A stretch of 7,606 nt of DNA from Nocardioidaceae bacterium (GTDB lineage Bacteria; Actinomycetota; Actinomycetes; Propionibacteriales; Nocardioidaceae), in assembly GCA_025966335.1 (NCBI GenBank), contig JAICRS010000146.1, forward strand, positions 1-7,606, read 5' to 3'. The notes beneath the pieces are model-generated. The model did no database searches. It worked only from the letters and a program-made list of their open reading frames with translations, and had not been told where the DNA came from. The position numbers and the translations under genes are program-made. Of this stretch, positions 6,596-7,606 are shown piece by piece. How positions within the stretch are numbered: position 1 is the stretch's first letter; each line of letters starts with the position of its first letter.

Positions 6596-6601
6596 CGGCG
6601 C

Positions 6602-7081
6602 GTGGCTAAATCAGCGAGGTCAGAGCGTAACGGCAACCACCTCGATGAGGTCTCCAAGGCGATCATCGAGGAGCTGCAGCAGGACGGCCGCCGGTCCTAC
6701 GCCGCCATCGGCAAGGTGGTCGGCCTGTCCGAGGCGGCCGTGCGGCAGCGGGTGCAGCGGCTCACCGACAGCGGCGTGATGCAGGTCGTCGCGGTGACCG
6801 ACCCCCTGGAGCTGGGGTTCGCCCGCCAGGCGATGATCGGGATCAAGGCGATGGGCGAGCTCGAACCGATCGCCGACCAGCTCGTGACCATGGACGAGGT
6901 CGACTACGTCGTGATCACCGCCGGCTCCTTCGACCTGCTCGCCGAGGTGGTCTGCGAGAGCGACGAGCACCTGCTCGAGGTGCTGTCCACCCGGATCCGC
7001 AAGATCGACAACGTGGTGTCCACCGAGACGTTCATGTACCTCAAGCTGCGCAAGCAGACCTACTCCTGGGGCGTCCGCTGA
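6602..7081 (+). CDS. Lrp/AsnC-family transcriptional regulator
   Basis: A 159-residue regulator, the normal size for the family. The N-terminal winged helix-turn-helix spans about 14-60: LDEVSKAIIEELQQDGRRSY, then the recognition part IGKVVGLSEAAVRQRVQRL and the turn to SGVMQVVAV. The C-terminal RAM (effector and oligomer) domain follows at about 77-150, with MIGIKAMGE, a GSFDLLAEV strand and an ending typical of the beta-alpha-beta-beta-alpha-beta fold. The GTG at 6602 fits the family N-terminus; a TTG at 6566 is in frame but would add 12 unconserved residues lying on the presumed promoter. It is divergent from the transporter operon and overlaps the second oxidoreductase gene. Such proteins bind DNA as dimers to octamers and respond to amino acids or related metabolites. 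A local role sensing a polyamine or a breakdown product is an inference from position. Confidence 0.93.
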   Translation: MAKSARSERNGNHLDEVSKAIIEELQQDGRRSYAAIGKVVGLSEAAVRQRVQRLTDSGVMQVVAVTDPLELGFARQAMIGIKAMGELEPIADQLVTMDEVDYVVITAGSFDLLAEVVCESDEHLLEVLSTRIRKIDNVVSTETFMYLKLRKQTYSWGVR

Positions 7082-7606
7082 GCAACCCCTACCGGGACCT
7101 GTCGTTGTGGCACCAGACCACGCCCGACGACTGGGTCCCCCGCGATCCGTTGCCCGGTGACCTGCAGGCCGACGTGGCCGTGGTCGGCGCCGGCTTCACC
7201 GGCCTGTGGACGGCCTACTACCTGCTGCGCGAGGACCCGACGCTGCGGGTGGTGGTGCTGGAGGCGGAGACCGCGGGCTTCGGGGCCTCGGGCCGCAACG
7301 GCGGCTGGTGCTCGGCGCTGTTCCCCGCCGCCCTGGGCAAGATGGCCGCGCTTCCCGGCTCCAGCAGGGTCGCTGCCCTGGCCCAGCACGAGGCGATGCG
7401 CGACTCCGTCGACGAGGTCGGCCGGGTCATCGAGGCCGAGCACCTCGATGCCCACTACGCGAAGGGCGGGACGATCTCGCTGGCCCGCAGCGCGGCACAG
7501 TGGCGCAGCGCGCAGGCCGAGGTGGCCGGTGCCCGCCGGTGGGGTCGCGGCGAGGACGAGGTCCGGCTGCTGTCCCGGGAGGAGGCGCTGGCTCGCTTGA
7601 GCGCGA
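7078..7606 (+). CDS. second FAD-dependent oxidoreductase, DAO / PuuB-like, N-terminal part (3' truncated by window)
   Basis: The first ~176 codons of a flavoprotein in the same superfamily as the 884-2299 gene. The frame begins ..SNPYRDLSLWHQTTPDDW and contains the dinucleotide-binding strand DVAVVGAGFTGLWTAYYL, the acidic ribose-binding residue in VVVLEAE and the ASGRNGGW motif, then continues open to the window end. No ATG, GTG or TTG lies just before the conserved NPYRDLSLW. The candidates are the CTG at 7078, which overlaps the regulator stop as CTGA, and TTG at 7105, which would cut into the conserved block. The start is therefore unsettled and CTG is preferred. It forms an operon with the regulator. 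It is clearly diverged from the 884-2299 enzyme after the shared flavin motifs, so it is probably not a recent duplicate and may act on a different amine. Confidence 0.88.
   Translation, partial: MSNPYRDLSLWHQTTPDDWVPRDPLPGDLQADVAVVGAGFTGLWTAYYLLREDPTLRVVVLEAETAGFGASGRNGGWCSALFPAALGKMAALPGSSRVAALAQHEAMRDSVDEVGRVIEAEHLDAHYAKGGTISLARSAAQWRSAQAEVAGARRWGRGEDEVRLLSREEALARLSA

Noticed and set aside
7157..7600. A 147-codon plus-strand open frame inside the second oxidoreductase
   Set aside because: It is in the wrong frame (Arg/Pro/Ala-rich); the frame beginning at 7078 gives the FAD-binding motifs.
1..7606. CRISPR array, tRNA/rRNA genes, insertion sequence or phage remnants
   Set aside because: No regular direct repeats, cloverleaf-like sequence, transposase or integrase motifs, or terminal inverted repeats were seen on reading both strands.

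Overview
The window is GC-rich (most third codon positions are G or C), with many GTG starts and very long spurious open frames on both strands. This is typical of a high-GC actinobacterium; the protein sequences look like Nocardioides-type or related Propionibacteriales, but the genus is an inference and not proven here. Every gene fits one theme: import and oxidative breakdown of polyamines or a similar diamine.

Layout. Positions 2-688 (+) hold the C-terminal half of a PLP-dependent class III aminotransferase whose start lies upstream of the window. A 195-base convergent gap (689-883) has no credible gene but contains several inverted repeats that look like back-to-back terminators. A five-gene operon then runs on the minus strand from 6434 down to 884. 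In transcription order it encodes a Tat-exported lipoprotein binding protein (PotD-like), an ABC ATPase (PotA-like), two permeases (PotB-like, PotC-like) and an FAD-dependent amine oxidoreductase of the DAO/PuuB-like family. All junctions overlap by 4 bases or are separated by only 2-4 bases. A 167-base divergent intergenic region (6435-6601) carries the candidate promoters and a TTGAC/GTCAA inverted repeat. Beyond it, on the plus strand, are an Lrp/AsnC regulator (6602-7081) and, overlapping its stop, the first ~176 codons of a second FAD oxidoreductase that runs off the window.

How the genes could work together (inference): the PotDABC-like transporter imports a polyamine, one or both FAD enzymes oxidise the amine or its gamma-glutamyl derivative, the aminotransferase removes another amino group, and the Lrp-type protein senses a metabolite and controls both divergent operons. 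The gamma-glutamyl ligase and aldehyde dehydrogenase expected for a complete Puu-type route are not in the window and may lie beyond its ends.

No tRNA, rRNA, CRISPR array, insertion sequence or phage gene was seen. No gene-free stretch exceeds 300 bases. The locus looks like a well-organised but recognisable catabolic island. The least ordinary points are the pair of different DAO-family oxidases in divergent operons, the apparent leaderless or non-canonical starts on the plus strand, and the palindromes at the potA/potB junction and in the convergent gap.
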